Shown here piece by piece: positions 24,181-30,492 of a stretch of DNA of 33,506 nt. The position numbers and the translations under genes are program-made. How positions within the stretch are numbered: position 1 is the first letter of the stretch; every line of letters starts with the position of its first letter. The DNA lies in contig CALPNL020000002.1 of assembly GCA_943324925.2 (NCBI GenBank), positions 1-33,506 on the forward strand, in the 5' to 3' direction. The notes beneath the pieces were generated by a model. It was not told where the DNA came from. It saw nothing but the letters and a program-made list of their open reading frames with translations, and made no database searches. The DNA comes from Chitinophaga pinensis. GTDB taxonomy: Bacteria > Bacteroidota > Bacteroidia > Flavobacteriales > Flavobacteriaceae.

Positions 24181-24639
24181 CTAAGTATTTTTAATTTTAA
24201 TACTCCATTCGAAATCCATTTCTGATACTTGGGCTCCAGTTTCATCAACTCCAATTGATTTCATCCAAAATGTTTGGCCTTCTCCCGAAGCTATGGCTTG
24301 AGTTATTGCCGTTTCAATTTTATCACCGTCAAGGCAGGTGAATGAAATTATACCAGTAGCTTTTTTGGTAAAATTGGCTTTATTATTGGCAACCAACATG
24401 GATATTTTTCTGTTGCTATTTTTGATTTCATACATTACCAAAGCTCCAGTTGACAATTCGGCAGCCATAGCTTGAACCGCAAAATACATCGAATTGAATG
24501 GATTTTGGTTAATCCAACGGTGTTTAACTGTCACCACACAATTAGTTGCTTCTAATTGCTTTACACGAACACCACATATAAATGCAGATGGCAATTTGAA
24601 AAATAGAAAAGTATTTATTTTACTAGGAGTCAGTTCCAT
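24181..24639 (-). CDS. DUF4442 (hotdog-fold, thioesterase-like) protein
   Basis: 152 residues from the ATG at 24639. The hotdog core is visible as VRVKQLEATNCVVTVKHRWINQNPFNSMYFAVQAMAAELSTGALVMYEI, where NPFNSMYFAVQAMAAE is the long central helix of the fold. DUF4442 proteins are relatives of acyl-CoA thioesterases, but activity is rarely shown. A GTG at 24657 would add six residues; it is rejected because it would overlap a -7-like TATATTCG (24664-24657), and the usual N terminus is MELTPSKINTF. The 85-base gap to the next minus gene suggests separate transcription. Confidence 0.8.
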   Translation of the reverse strand: MELTPSKINTFLFFKLPSAFICGVRVKQLEATNCVVTVKHRWINQNPFNSMYFAVQAMAAELSTGALVMYEIKNSNRKISMLVANNKANFTKKATGIISFTCLDGDKIETAITQAIASGEGQTFWMKSIGVDETGAQVSEMDFEWSIKIKNT

Positions 24640-24659
24640 ATTACGTTGATTTACCACGA

Positions 24660-24681
24660 ATATAGTGATTAAATACTATAT
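24660..24681. promoter_or_regulatory. inverted repeat ATATAGT-N8-ACTATAT in the DUF4442 / padR intergenic region
   Basis: Perfect 7-bp arms (24660-24666 and 24675-24681) overlapping the presumed DUF4442 promoter. The core TACTAT recurs at 24733-24738 and 24750-24755 just before the padR -7 box. PadR-family operators often have an 8-base spacer, so a PadR site is possible. Such short AT-rich repeats can also be chance. Confidence 0.35.
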
Positions 24682-24765
24682 TTTAAAAAAAATAAATTCT
24701 AATCTAAAAGTTAAAATAAAGTTAATTTTCAGTACTATGCAAAACAAGATACTATTTAAAAGATA

Positions 24766-24773
24766 TATATTTG
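24766..24773 (+). promoter_or_regulatory. -7 promoter element of padR operon (TATATTTG)
   Basis: Exact TAnnTTTG. Predicted start near 24780, leaving a leader of about 109 bases. Confidence 0.6.
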
Positions 24774-24777
24774 CATA

Positions 24778-24888
24778 AGAAATTACTAAGTAAAATTAAT
24801 TTCTGTGAAACTAAATAGCTTTGGCATTTTCGACTGGATTGAAATGAAAAGCGGGAAAAGGCTCCAAAAAAAATAAAATGAAAAACAT
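24778..24888 (+). promoter_or_regulatory. structured 5' leader of padR operon
   Basis: Two hairpins are visible: AGAAATTA / TAATTTCT (24778-24785, 24797-24804) at the predicted 5' end, and a two-part stem GCTTT..CATTT / AAATG..AAAGC (24818-24822, 24825-24829, 24842-24846, 24848-24852). No T run follows, so it is not an attenuator terminator. A four-codon reading frame (24878-24892) ends overlapping the padR start. Confidence 0.4.
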
Positions 24889-25215
24889 ATGAATATTGAA
24901 AACACGAAAGCACAAATGCGAAAAGGGGTACTCGAATTTTGCATCTTATCGGTATTGAAAGAGAAAGATGCCTACACTTCGGAGATTTTAGACACCTTGA
25001 AAACGGCAAAACTATTGGTTGTTGAAGGGACCGTTTATCCACTATTAACAAGATTAAAAAATGACGGATTGTTGAATTACCGTTGGGAAGAATCAGTTTC
25101 AGGACCTCCAAGAAAATACTATGGATTAACCGACGAAGGACGCGAATTTTTAACAGAATTAAACAGCACTTGGACTGAATTATCAGATGCTGTAAACTTA
25201 ATAACAACCAAATAA
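24889..25215 (+). CDS. PadR-family transcriptional regulator
   Basis: 108 residues, the short PadR type. A winged helix-turn-helix covers most of the chain: QMRKGVLEFCILSVLKEKDAYTSEILDTL, then the family hallmark VVEGTVYPLLTRLKNDGLL, then the wing SGPPRKYYGLTDEGREFL. It is usually a repressor of its own operon. It starts a three-gene unit with the PspC-domain gene 7 bases downstream and the DUF2807 gene after that, an arrangement common in Bacteroidota and probably involved in envelope stress. Confidence 0.92.
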   Translation: MNIENTKAQMRKGVLEFCILSVLKEKDAYTSEILDTLKTAKLLVVEGTVYPLLTRLKNDGLLNYRWEESVSGPPRKYYGLTDEGREFLTELNSTWTELSDAVNLITTK

Positions 25216-25222
25216 TAAAAAG

Positions 25223-26905
25223 ATGAACAAGACAGTAAATATAAATTTAGGCGGATTAGTATTTCATATTGATGAAGATGCATTCCAAAAATTGACGAAT
25301 TATTTTGCCGCAATAAAGCGCTCTTTATCCAATACTTCAGGTCAAGAAGAAATAATAAAAGACATCGAAATTAGAATCGGCGAATTGATTTCAGAAAAAC
25401 ACACAAGTGATAAACAAGTAATAAGTCTTCGTGAAGTGGAGGAAATTATTTCAATAATGGGGCAACCTGAAGATTACAGAATTGAAGGTGATGAACCAAT
25501 TGATGCTGAGCCGATTTATACCAATACTAAAATCACAAAAAAACTATATCGCGATGAGGAAAACGCAGCTATTGGTGGTGTTCTTGCTGGTTTGGGACAT
25601 TATTTTGGTATAGATAAAGCCTGGTTAAGAGTTATTTTATTAATTATGGTTTTTGCATGGGGAACTGGATTTGTTGCTTATATAATACTATGGATCGCCA
25701 TGCCTGCAGCTAAAACAACTTCAGAAAAATTAGAAATGCGTGGTGAAGCTGTAACTATTTCAAATATTGAAAAAAAAGTAAGAGAAGAAATAGACACCCT
25801 TTCAGAAAAACTAAAATCTAATGATTTCGAAGGAGTAAAAAAAGGATTAAAGTCAAATGGAAACAAGTTGAAAAATTCATTTGGTGAGATTTTAGGAACA
25901 TTAATAAACCTATTCGCTAAAGTTGTTGGAGCATTTATGATTGTTATAAGTGTCGCTCTATTGGTAGTTTTCTTAATTGGAGTACTGGCGTTTGGAACTA
26001 CCAATTTTCCAGATTTTCCCTTTCATTCTTTTATTGAATTAGGAAATTTTACGGATTATCCTGTTTGGTTTTTTGGTTTGTTATTCTATTTAGCAGTAAG
26101 CATACCGAGTATATTTGTATTATTATTAGGAATAAAAATAATTGCCCCAACCAGTAAATCAATAGGATCAATTGCAAAATATGTACTATTAGCAATATGG
26201 ATTATCGCCATAGGAATTCTAATATCCATTGGAGTAAAACAAGCGTCAGAATATGCCTATGATGGAAGAATTTATGAGAAACAAACTATAAATCTAAATC
26301 CAAAAGATACCTTGTACATTAAATTTAAGAACAACGATTATTATTCCAAAGATATCAATGATTATAAGGAATTTAGTGTGACTAAAGATTCTTTAAATCA
26401 AGATGTGGTTTATTCCAACAGTATTTCGTTCCAAATTGAGAAAACGGATGAGTTATTGCCTTATATTAAAATCAACAAGGAAGCAAAAGGAAATTCATTT
26501 GAAAATGCAAACTTAAGAGCTAGAAAAATTAAATACGGATTCAAAATTATCGGAAATGAATTGGTTTTAGATAATTATTTAATTACCGAATTAAAGGATC
26601 AATATAGAGATCAAAAAGTAGAAATTAAATTATACTTACCAAAGGGAACTTTATTCAAGGTCAATTCGAATGTAAAAAATTATGATTATTCTGATAATTC
26701 TTTTTTTAATTTACATACTAGTTCAGATGAATATATTTATAGCGTAAGGGATTCACAAGTTAAATGCTTAAATTGCCCTGAGGAAGAAAACGAATTTGAT
26801 GATATCGAGAATGATAGTATAGGTAGAATGGAAACTACTACTGTTTTGGTAAAAGTGGGTGGAAAAGAAATGATTAAAAGTGTAACAAAAAAACCAATTA
26901 ATTAG
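25223..26905 (+). CDS. PspC-domain envelope stress membrane protein
   Basis: 560 residues. Residues 1-95 form a soluble N-terminal region (MNKTVNINLGGLVFHIDEDAFQKL, then EIRIGELI and VEEIISIMGQP) typical of Bacteroidota PspC proteins. The PspC domain (about 106-162) follows with KLYRDEENAAIGGVLAGLGHYFGID and a membrane helix ending in YIILWIAMP. Three further helices lie around 232-255, 280-305 and 325-345. The last 200 residues are an extracytoplasmic beta-rich domain (YLPKGTLFKVNSNVKNY). It is likely an inner-membrane sensor or effector working with the PadR regulator encoded just upstream. Confidence 0.88.
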   Translation: MNKTVNINLGGLVFHIDEDAFQKLTNYFAAIKRSLSNTSGQEEIIKDIEIRIGELISEKHTSDKQVISLREVEEIISIMGQPEDYRIEGDEPIDAEPIYTNTKITKKLYRDEENAAIGGVLAGLGHYFGIDKAWLRVILLIMVFAWGTGFVAYIILWIAMPAAKTTSEKLEMRGEAVTISNIEKKVREEIDTLSEKLKSNDFEGVKKGLKSNGNKLKNSFGEILGTLINLFAKVVGAFMIVISVALLVVFLIGVLAFGTTNFPDFPFHSFIELGNFTDYPVWFFGLLFYLAVSIPSIFVLLLGIKIIAPTSKSIGSIAKYVLLAIWIIAIGILISIGVKQASEYAYDGRIYEKQTINLNPKDTLYIKFKNNDYYSKDINDYKEFSVTKDSLNQDVVYSNSISFQIEKTDELLPYIKINKEAKGNSFENANLRARKIKYGFKIIGNELVLDNYLITELKDQYRDQKVEIKLYLPKGTLFKVNSNVKNYDYSDNSFFNLHTSSDEYIYSVRDSQVKCLNCPEEENEFDDIENDSIGRMETTTVLVKVGGKEMIKSVTKKPIN

Positions 26906-26951
26906 AGTTCTTTTACTAAATAAAAAGAGAAATTTTAATACAATTCAAATT

Positions 26952-26991
26952 AAAAAAAGCATTCAAATTCCTATTTGGATGCTTTTTTTTT
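26952..26991 (+). terminator. terminator after PspC gene
   Basis: AAAAAAAGCAT plus CAAAT pairs with ATTTG plus ATGCTTTTTTT with a small internal loop, then more T. The T run merges into the next promoter box, so the DUF2807 gene can be expressed separately or by read-through. Confidence 0.85.
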
Positions 26992-26992
26992 C

Positions 26993-27000
26993 TATTTTTG
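26993..27000 (+). promoter_or_regulatory. -7 element of DUF2807 gene (TATTTTTG)
   Basis: Exact TAnnTTTG directly after the terminator T run; leader about 16 bases to the ATG at 27023. Confidence 0.5.
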
Positions 27001-27022
27001 GTAAAATTATTATTTGAAAAAA

Positions 27023-27859
27023 ATGAAAAAATTAGCTTTGTTATTTATTGCCGTTCTAATAACTGGATTTTCTTATGGACAAAAAAGAGAAAAAGTAAAA
27101 GGATCAAAAAATGTAACTATTGAGAAAAAAGAAATAGGAAATTTTGAAAATTTAGAAATTGAAGACAATATTGAAATTTTACTTATTAAAGGGGATAAAT
27201 GTTCTTTAGAAATTGAAGCTGATGATAATTTGCACAATGAAATTAACATCAATTCAAATGGTAACACCCTGCGCTTAACAACTTTAAAAGAAGTTGGTGG
27301 ATTTAAAAAATTTCTTGTTAAAGTTTTTTACAATAATGATTTTAAATTATTGCTTACAAAACATGAATCAATAATTACAGCTACTACAGAAGTTGAATTG
27401 GATAACTTCACCATTAAGAGTTTTGATTATTCAAAAATTTTCATGAACGCTAAGATAAAGACGTTTACCATTATGCAAAATGACAAATCCAAATCGGAAT
27501 TGAACTTAAAATCAGAAATGGCAACGATTGAACTAAGTAAAAATGCCCAATTAAAAGCATTAATCGCAGCTACTCAATTAAAGGCTGACTTATATCAAAA
27601 ATCAACTGCTGTAATTGAAGGAGATGTGGTTGAATTAAAATTAAGATTAGATAATAGTTCAGAATTTACGGGAATGAATTTAATATCAAAAACGGCAGAA
27701 CTTATTGCAGAAGCTAATAGTACAACCAAGATAAATGTAGTTACTAATGCCACTATTGAAGCTTCGGGAAAATCAGAAATTCAATTTTATGGAGATGCAA
27801 AAATTGAACTTAAAAAGTTTACCGAGAATACGGTTATTATGAAAAAGACTTTGAAATAA
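27023..27859 (+). CDS. DUF2807 (GIN domain) secreted protein
   Basis: 278 residues from ATG 27023; a TTG three codons earlier gives no better signal. The signal peptide MKKLALLFIAVLITGFSYGQ is likely cleaved near residue 20. The rest is a right-handed beta-helix-like repeat (KEIGNFENLEIEDNIEILLIKGDKCSLEIEADDNL, then many short strands), the putative auto-transporter adhesin head-like DUF2807. Third member of the PadR-PspC-DUF2807 group, exported to the periplasm or surface. It differs from longer family members by lacking a C-terminal sorting or barrel domain. Confidence 0.86.
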   Translation: MKKLALLFIAVLITGFSYGQKREKVKGSKNVTIEKKEIGNFENLEIEDNIEILLIKGDKCSLEIEADDNLHNEININSNGNTLRLTTLKEVGGFKKFLVKVFYNNDFKLLLTKHESIITATTEVELDNFTIKSFDYSKIFMNAKIKTFTIMQNDKSKSELNLKSEMATIELSKNAQLKALIAATQLKADLYQKSTAVIEGDVVELKLRLDNSSEFTGMNLISKTAELIAEANSTTKINVVTNATIEASGKSEIQFYGDAKIELKKFTENTVIMKKTLK

Positions 27860-27876
27860 GTTCATTAATATAAAAT

Positions 27877-27908
27877 AAAAAATCCAAACGTGAAGTTTGG
27901 ATTTTTTT
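27877..27908. terminator. bidirectional terminator between DUF2807 gene and trxB
   Basis: Perfect 13-bp stem AAAAAATCCAAAC (27877-27889) / GTTTGGATTTTTT (27895-27907) with a GTGAA loop. Confidence 0.92.
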
Positions 27909-27929
27909 TAGTTACTAAATTAAATAGAC

Positions 27930-28877
27930 CTACTCTTTAGAAGCAATATATCTTTCCGCATCTAAAGCTGCCATACAACCGGTTCCAGCAGCAGTAATCG
28001 CTTGGCGATAAACATGATCTGCAGCATCCCCAGCAACGAATACTCCGTTAATATTTGTTTTAGATGTACCAGGAGTATTTATAATATATCCTGTTTCATC
28101 TAAATTAAGGAAGTCTTTGAATATGTCTGTATTTGGTTTGTGTCCAATAGCGACGAAGAAACCTGTTGCTGGGATATCAAAAATATCTCCTGAAGTTTTA
28201 TTTTTAGCTTTTACAGCGTAAACAACCTGGCCGTCTCCTAAAACTTCTACAGTATCATGATTCATTAATATGGTAATATTTTCCGTTTTACGAACTCTTT
28301 CTTCCATGATTTTGGATGCTCTAAAAGACTCACTTCTAACCAACATAGTCACTTTAGTACAAAGTTTTGACAAATAATGTGCCTCTTCACAGGCTGAATC
28401 CCCTGCTCCAACAATTACTACCTCTTGATTTCTATAGAAAAAACCATCACACACAGCGCATGCAGAAACTCCACCCCCGGTTTGCAAATAATGTTGTTCA
28501 GAAGGTAATCCTAAATATTTGGCTGTGGCTCCAGTTGAAATTATAACCGTTTCACAGTGTAACTCTTTAGTATCATTGATCCATACTTTATGAATATCCC
28601 CAGAAAAATCGACTTTGGTTGCCCAACCATCACGTACATCTGTTCCAAATCTTTGGGCTTGTTGTTGCAATTGAACCATCATTTCAGGTCCTGTAATACC
28701 ATCAACATATCCCGGGAAATTTTCAACTTCATTCGTTGTCGTTAATTGACCTCCTGGTTGTGTTCCTTGATATAAAACTGGTTTCATATTTGCTCTAGCA
28801 GCATAAATAGCAGCTGTATAACCAGCTGGTCCAGAACCTATAATTAGACATTTAATGTTTTCAACCGTATTTGACAT
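27930..28877 (-). CDS. trxB: thioredoxin reductase
   Basis: 315 residues. It reduces thioredoxin with NADPH through FAD. The FAD motif GSGPAGYTAAIYAARA (about 14-29), the redox pair Cys140/Cys143 in SACAVCDGFF, the NADPH-site VGAGDSACEEAHYLSK (about 155-170) and the C-terminal FAD contact GVFVAGDAADHVYRQAITAAGTG are all present. Monocistronic, with its own -7 box and a shared terminator. Likely part of the oxidative-stress response together with oxyR, but this is inference. Confidence 0.96.
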   Translation of the reverse strand: MSNTVENIKCLIIGSGPAGYTAAIYAARANMKPVLYQGTQPGGQLTTTNEVENFPGYVDGITGPEMMVQLQQQAQRFGTDVRDGWATKVDFSGDIHKVWINDTKELHCETVIISTGATAKYLGLPSEQHYLQTGGGVSACAVCDGFFYRNQEVVIVGAGDSACEEAHYLSKLCTKVTMLVRSESFRASKIMEERVRKTENITILMNHDTVEVLGDGQVVYAVKAKNKTSGDIFDIPATGFFVAIGHKPNTDIFKDFLNLDETGYIINTPGTSKTNINGVFVAGDAADHVYRQAITAAGTGCMAALDAERYIASKE

Positions 28878-28905
28878 TTTGAATTTAATTATATAATTAG
28901 AGGCA

Positions 28906-28913
28906 CAAAGGTA
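28906..28913 (-). promoter_or_regulatory. -7 element of trxB (TACCTTTG on minus strand)
   Basis: Exact TAnnTTTG, about 28 bases before the ATG. No -33 TTG at normal distance. Confidence 0.55.
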
Positions 28914-28993
28914 AGTTTTATTTGAAATATTTTACACATAAAATAGAAGCAAATTATAATTAATAATAATAAATTTCATAATTCAAAATTCTG

Positions 28994-29023
28994 TTGTTTA
29001 AATAAAAAATAGTTCTATATTTG
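28994..29023 (+). promoter_or_regulatory. promoter of tRNA-Pro
   Basis: TTG (28994-28996), 19-base spacer, TATATTTG (29016-29023). Both elements match consensus; start expected near 29029, just before the tRNA 5' end. Confidence 0.8.
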
Positions 29024-29034
29024 CAGTCGGAAAA

Positions 29035-29109
29035 CGGGGTGTAGCGTAGCTCGGTTATCGCGCCTGCTTTGGGAGCAGGAGGCCGCAGGTTCGAATCCTG
29101 CCACCCCGA
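29035..29109 (+). tRNA. tRNA-Pro (anticodon TGG)
   Basis: 75 bases. Acceptor stem CGGGGTG / CACCCCG, D-arm GCG / CGC, anticodon arm CCTGC-TTTGGGA-GCAGG (29063-29079), T-arm GCAGG-TTCGAAT-CCTGC, discriminator A. CCA is not encoded. An intrinsic terminator follows at once. The gene is complete despite the downstream duplication of its 3' part. Confidence 0.97.
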
Positions 29110-29150
29110 CAAAAAAAGCTGAACATTATTGTTTGGCTTTTTTTATTTAT
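29080..29150 (+). repeat. direct repeat copy 1: tRNA-Pro 3' part plus terminator
   Basis: 71 bases, beginning exactly after the anticodon stem and covering variable loop, T-arm, acceptor 3' strand, discriminator and terminator hairpin. Copy 2 at 29442-29513 is identical except for one extra T in the terminator run. Confidence 0.97.
29111..29144 (+). terminator. terminator of tRNA-Pro (inside repeat copy 1)
   Basis: AAAAAAAGCTGAACA pairs with TGTTTGGCTTTTTTT (two G/T wobbles), TTAT loop. Confidence 0.9.
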
Positions 29151-29175
29151 ACAAGCCAATAAAAAAAAAAAACCT

Positions 29176-29418
29176 ATGTACTATGTCTATATTATTTACA
29201 GTGAGTCTACTTCAAAATATTACACAGGTCAAACTTACAATTTGAATAACAGGATTAGAAGACATAACTCTGGATTAAGCAAATCAACTAAATCGAGTTT
29301 ACCATGGAAATTAATTCACCAAATTGAATTTAATTCTAGGTCAGAAGCTATGCAATTAGAAATGTATATAAAAAAAAGAGGTGCTAAAAGATACTTAGAG
29401 AATATAAATGAAATCTAG
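29176..29418 (+). CDS. GIY-YIG domain endonuclease, small stand-alone type
   Basis: 80 residues, the size of the UPF0213/YhbQ-like stand-alone domain. The degenerate GIY-YIG signature is VYI (4-6) and YYTG (15-18). A conserved Arg lies in NNRIRRHN and the metal-binding Glu in EAMQLEMYIKK. Such domains cut DNA by a single-metal mechanism. No exact promoter box was seen between the tRNA terminator and the ATG, only a 12-A run in 25 bases, so expression may depend on read-through from tRNA-Pro. The stop codon TAG ends at the G that begins a tRNA-like D-loop stretch. Flanking direct repeats make it part of the tRNA-linked cassette. Confidence 0.85.
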   Translation: MYYVYIIYSESTSKYYTGQTYNLNNRIRRHNSGLSKSTKSSLPWKLIHQIEFNSRSEAMQLEMYIKKRGAKRYLENINEI

Positions 29419-29472
29419 TTAAAGCGTCACGCAGGGCGTGAAGGCCGCAGGTTCGAATCCTGCCACCCCGAC
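29418..29472 (+). pseudogene. tRNA-like 3' fragment with altered anticodon arm
   Basis: GTTAAAGCG (29418-29426) matches the tRNA-Pro D-region GTTATCGCG (29054-29062) at 7 of 9 positions. Then TCACG-CAGGG-CGTGA (29427-29441) forms a 5-bp stem with a 5-base loop (or 6 bp with a 3-base loop) exactly where the anticodon arm sits. From 29442 on it is identical to tRNA-Pro. The 5' half is missing, so it cannot be a functional tRNA. GTCACGCAGGG also resembles the tRNA-Asp(GTC) anticodon region. Confidence 0.6.
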
Positions 29473-29513
29473 AAAAAAAGCTGAACATTATTGTTTGGCT
29501 TTTTTTTATTTAT
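29442..29513 (+). repeat. direct repeat copy 2: tRNA-Pro 3' part plus terminator
   Basis: 72 bases, the same as 29080-29150 apart from one T. Its identity implies a recent event or ongoing gene conversion. Confidence 0.97.
29473..29507 (+). terminator. second copy of the tRNA terminator, after the GIY-YIG cassette
   Basis: Same stem as 29111-29144 with eight T. Confidence 0.88.
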
Positions 29514-29600
29514 CTTTCAAAGTAAAATAGGACTCTTGCTAATAAATATCATTATTAATTTAATTCACTTCAATAAAACAAAAAAAAAACATCTAAAAAA

Positions 29601-29630
29601 AACGTTAAATAATCAAATCCATACGTAAAC
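29601..29630 (+). promoter_or_regulatory. candidate LytTR-type direct half-sites
   Basis: AACGTTAAA (29601-29609) and TACGTAAAC (29622-29630), start to start 21 bases, i.e. two helical turns. LytTR proteins such as AgrA bind pairs of 9-bp direct repeats with this spacing. They match its degenerate pattern at 8 and 7 of 9 positions by eye. Confidence 0.35.
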
Positions 29631-29644
29631 TAATTATTATAAAA

Positions 29645-29668
29645 AATGTATAAAATATATTATACATT
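29645..29668 (+). promoter_or_regulatory. perfect inverted repeat just before the LytTR regulator gene
   Basis: AATGTATAA-N6-TTATACATT, ending six bases before the ATG at 29675. Could be an operator or an RNA hairpin covering the start region. A near -7 match (TACATTCG) overlaps its 3' arm. Confidence 0.45.
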
Positions 29669-29674
29669 CGTAAG

Positions 29675-30433
29675 ATGAATAAGATTATTATTGTTGACGA
29701 CTCTCCTACCTCAAGAATAACATTAGAAAAATTTTTAATCAAAAATTTTTCTGATAAATATGAAATTGTTGCCATTTGTGAAGATGCAAATTCTGCTAAG
29801 AAAGCGATTAAAGCAAATAAACCAGACCTCATTTTTCTTGACATCGAAATGCCAAATAAGAATGGATTCGAATTATTAAAAGAGATTAAATCCATTAAAT
29901 TTGAAATCATTTTTATAACCTCTCACACCGATTATGCTATTAAAGCAATTAAGGCAGACGCTTTGGATTATTTGATAAAACCGATTAACTTAAAAGATCT
30001 TACAATTGCAATCAGAAGATTTGAAAACAAAAAAATTACAAAGGACAACACAACAAATAAATCAATAGAAGCAAAATCAAATAATGATTTAATTAAAAAA
30101 ATTGCTTTTTCAACTGATACTGGTTATGAGTTCATTAATATAAACTCTATTTTGTTTTGTGAAGCAAACAGTAATTATTGTAGAATTTTTTGTATTGATG
30201 GTAGAGAAATTCTTTTGGCCAAAACACTTAAAAATATTGAAGAACAACTTGCAGCAACGACACTATTCCATAGAATTCATAAATCCTATTTAGTTAATCT
30301 AAATTACATTCTTAGATTAAATAAATCAGGCTCTTTAGAAGTTGAACTTCATAATGGCATTAAGCTACCGGTTTCATTCAGACAAAAAGAAAATTTCTTA
30401 AATGCCTTCAAAGAGAATGTAGAAAAAAAATAG
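29675..30433 (+). CDS. LytTR-family response regulator
   Basis: 252 residues. Receiver domain 1-120 with the acidic pair Asp8/Asp9, phospho-acceptor Asp56 (LIFLDIEMP), and TSH and K at the usual places (FITSHTDYAIKA, YLIKP). A LytTR DNA-binding domain spans about 147-248 (FININSILFCEANSNYCRIFCIDGREILLAKTLKNIEEQL, FHRIHKSYLVNLNYI). No histidine kinase lies beside it, so its partner is elsewhere. It is transcribed alone, with a terminator after it. Half-sites upstream hint at autoregulation. Confidence 0.92.
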   Translation: MNKIIIVDDSPTSRITLEKFLIKNFSDKYEIVAICEDANSAKKAIKANKPDLIFLDIEMPNKNGFELLKEIKSIKFEIIFITSHTDYAIKAIKADALDYLIKPINLKDLTIAIRRFENKKITKDNTTNKSIEAKSNNDLIKKIAFSTDTGYEFININSILFCEANSNYCRIFCIDGREILLAKTLKNIEEQLAATTLFHRIHKSYLVNLNYILRLNKSGSLEVELHNGIKLPVSFRQKENFLNAFKENVEKK

Positions 30434-30448
30434 TAAATTATATATAAT

Positions 30449-30479
30449 AAAAAAGCCTCGCAAATTGCGAGGCTTTTTT
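30449..30479. terminator. bidirectional terminator between LytTR gene and secDF
   Basis: AAAAAAGCCTCGCA pairs with TGCGAGGCTTTTTT, AAT loop; strong on both strands. Confidence 0.93.
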
Positions 30480-30492
30480 ATTATTTAAAGTA

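Larger units (their letters stand above)
29151..29513 (+). mobile_element. putative GIY-YIG cassette inserted downstream of tRNA-Pro
   Basis: A 291-base unit (29151-29441) between two copies of the tRNA 3' part plus terminator. It holds almost only an 80-codon GIY-YIG gene and, after it, a hairpin joined to copy 2. Recombination between the copies would restore a plain tRNA-Pro locus. No integrase gene is present. The arrangement suggests homing or site-specific insertion, or else a local tandem duplication with gene capture. Confidence 0.6.

Noticed and set aside
24657..24657. GTG start for the DUF4442 gene
   Set aside because: It overlaps a -7-like element; ATG at 24639 gives the expected N terminus.
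24752..25207. 151-codon minus-strand frame over padR
   Set aside because: Overlaps padR completely and has no family features; padR is certain.
29418..29472. A second functional tRNA gene
   Set aside because: The 5' acceptor strand and 5' D-arm are missing and the anticodon loop has only five bases.
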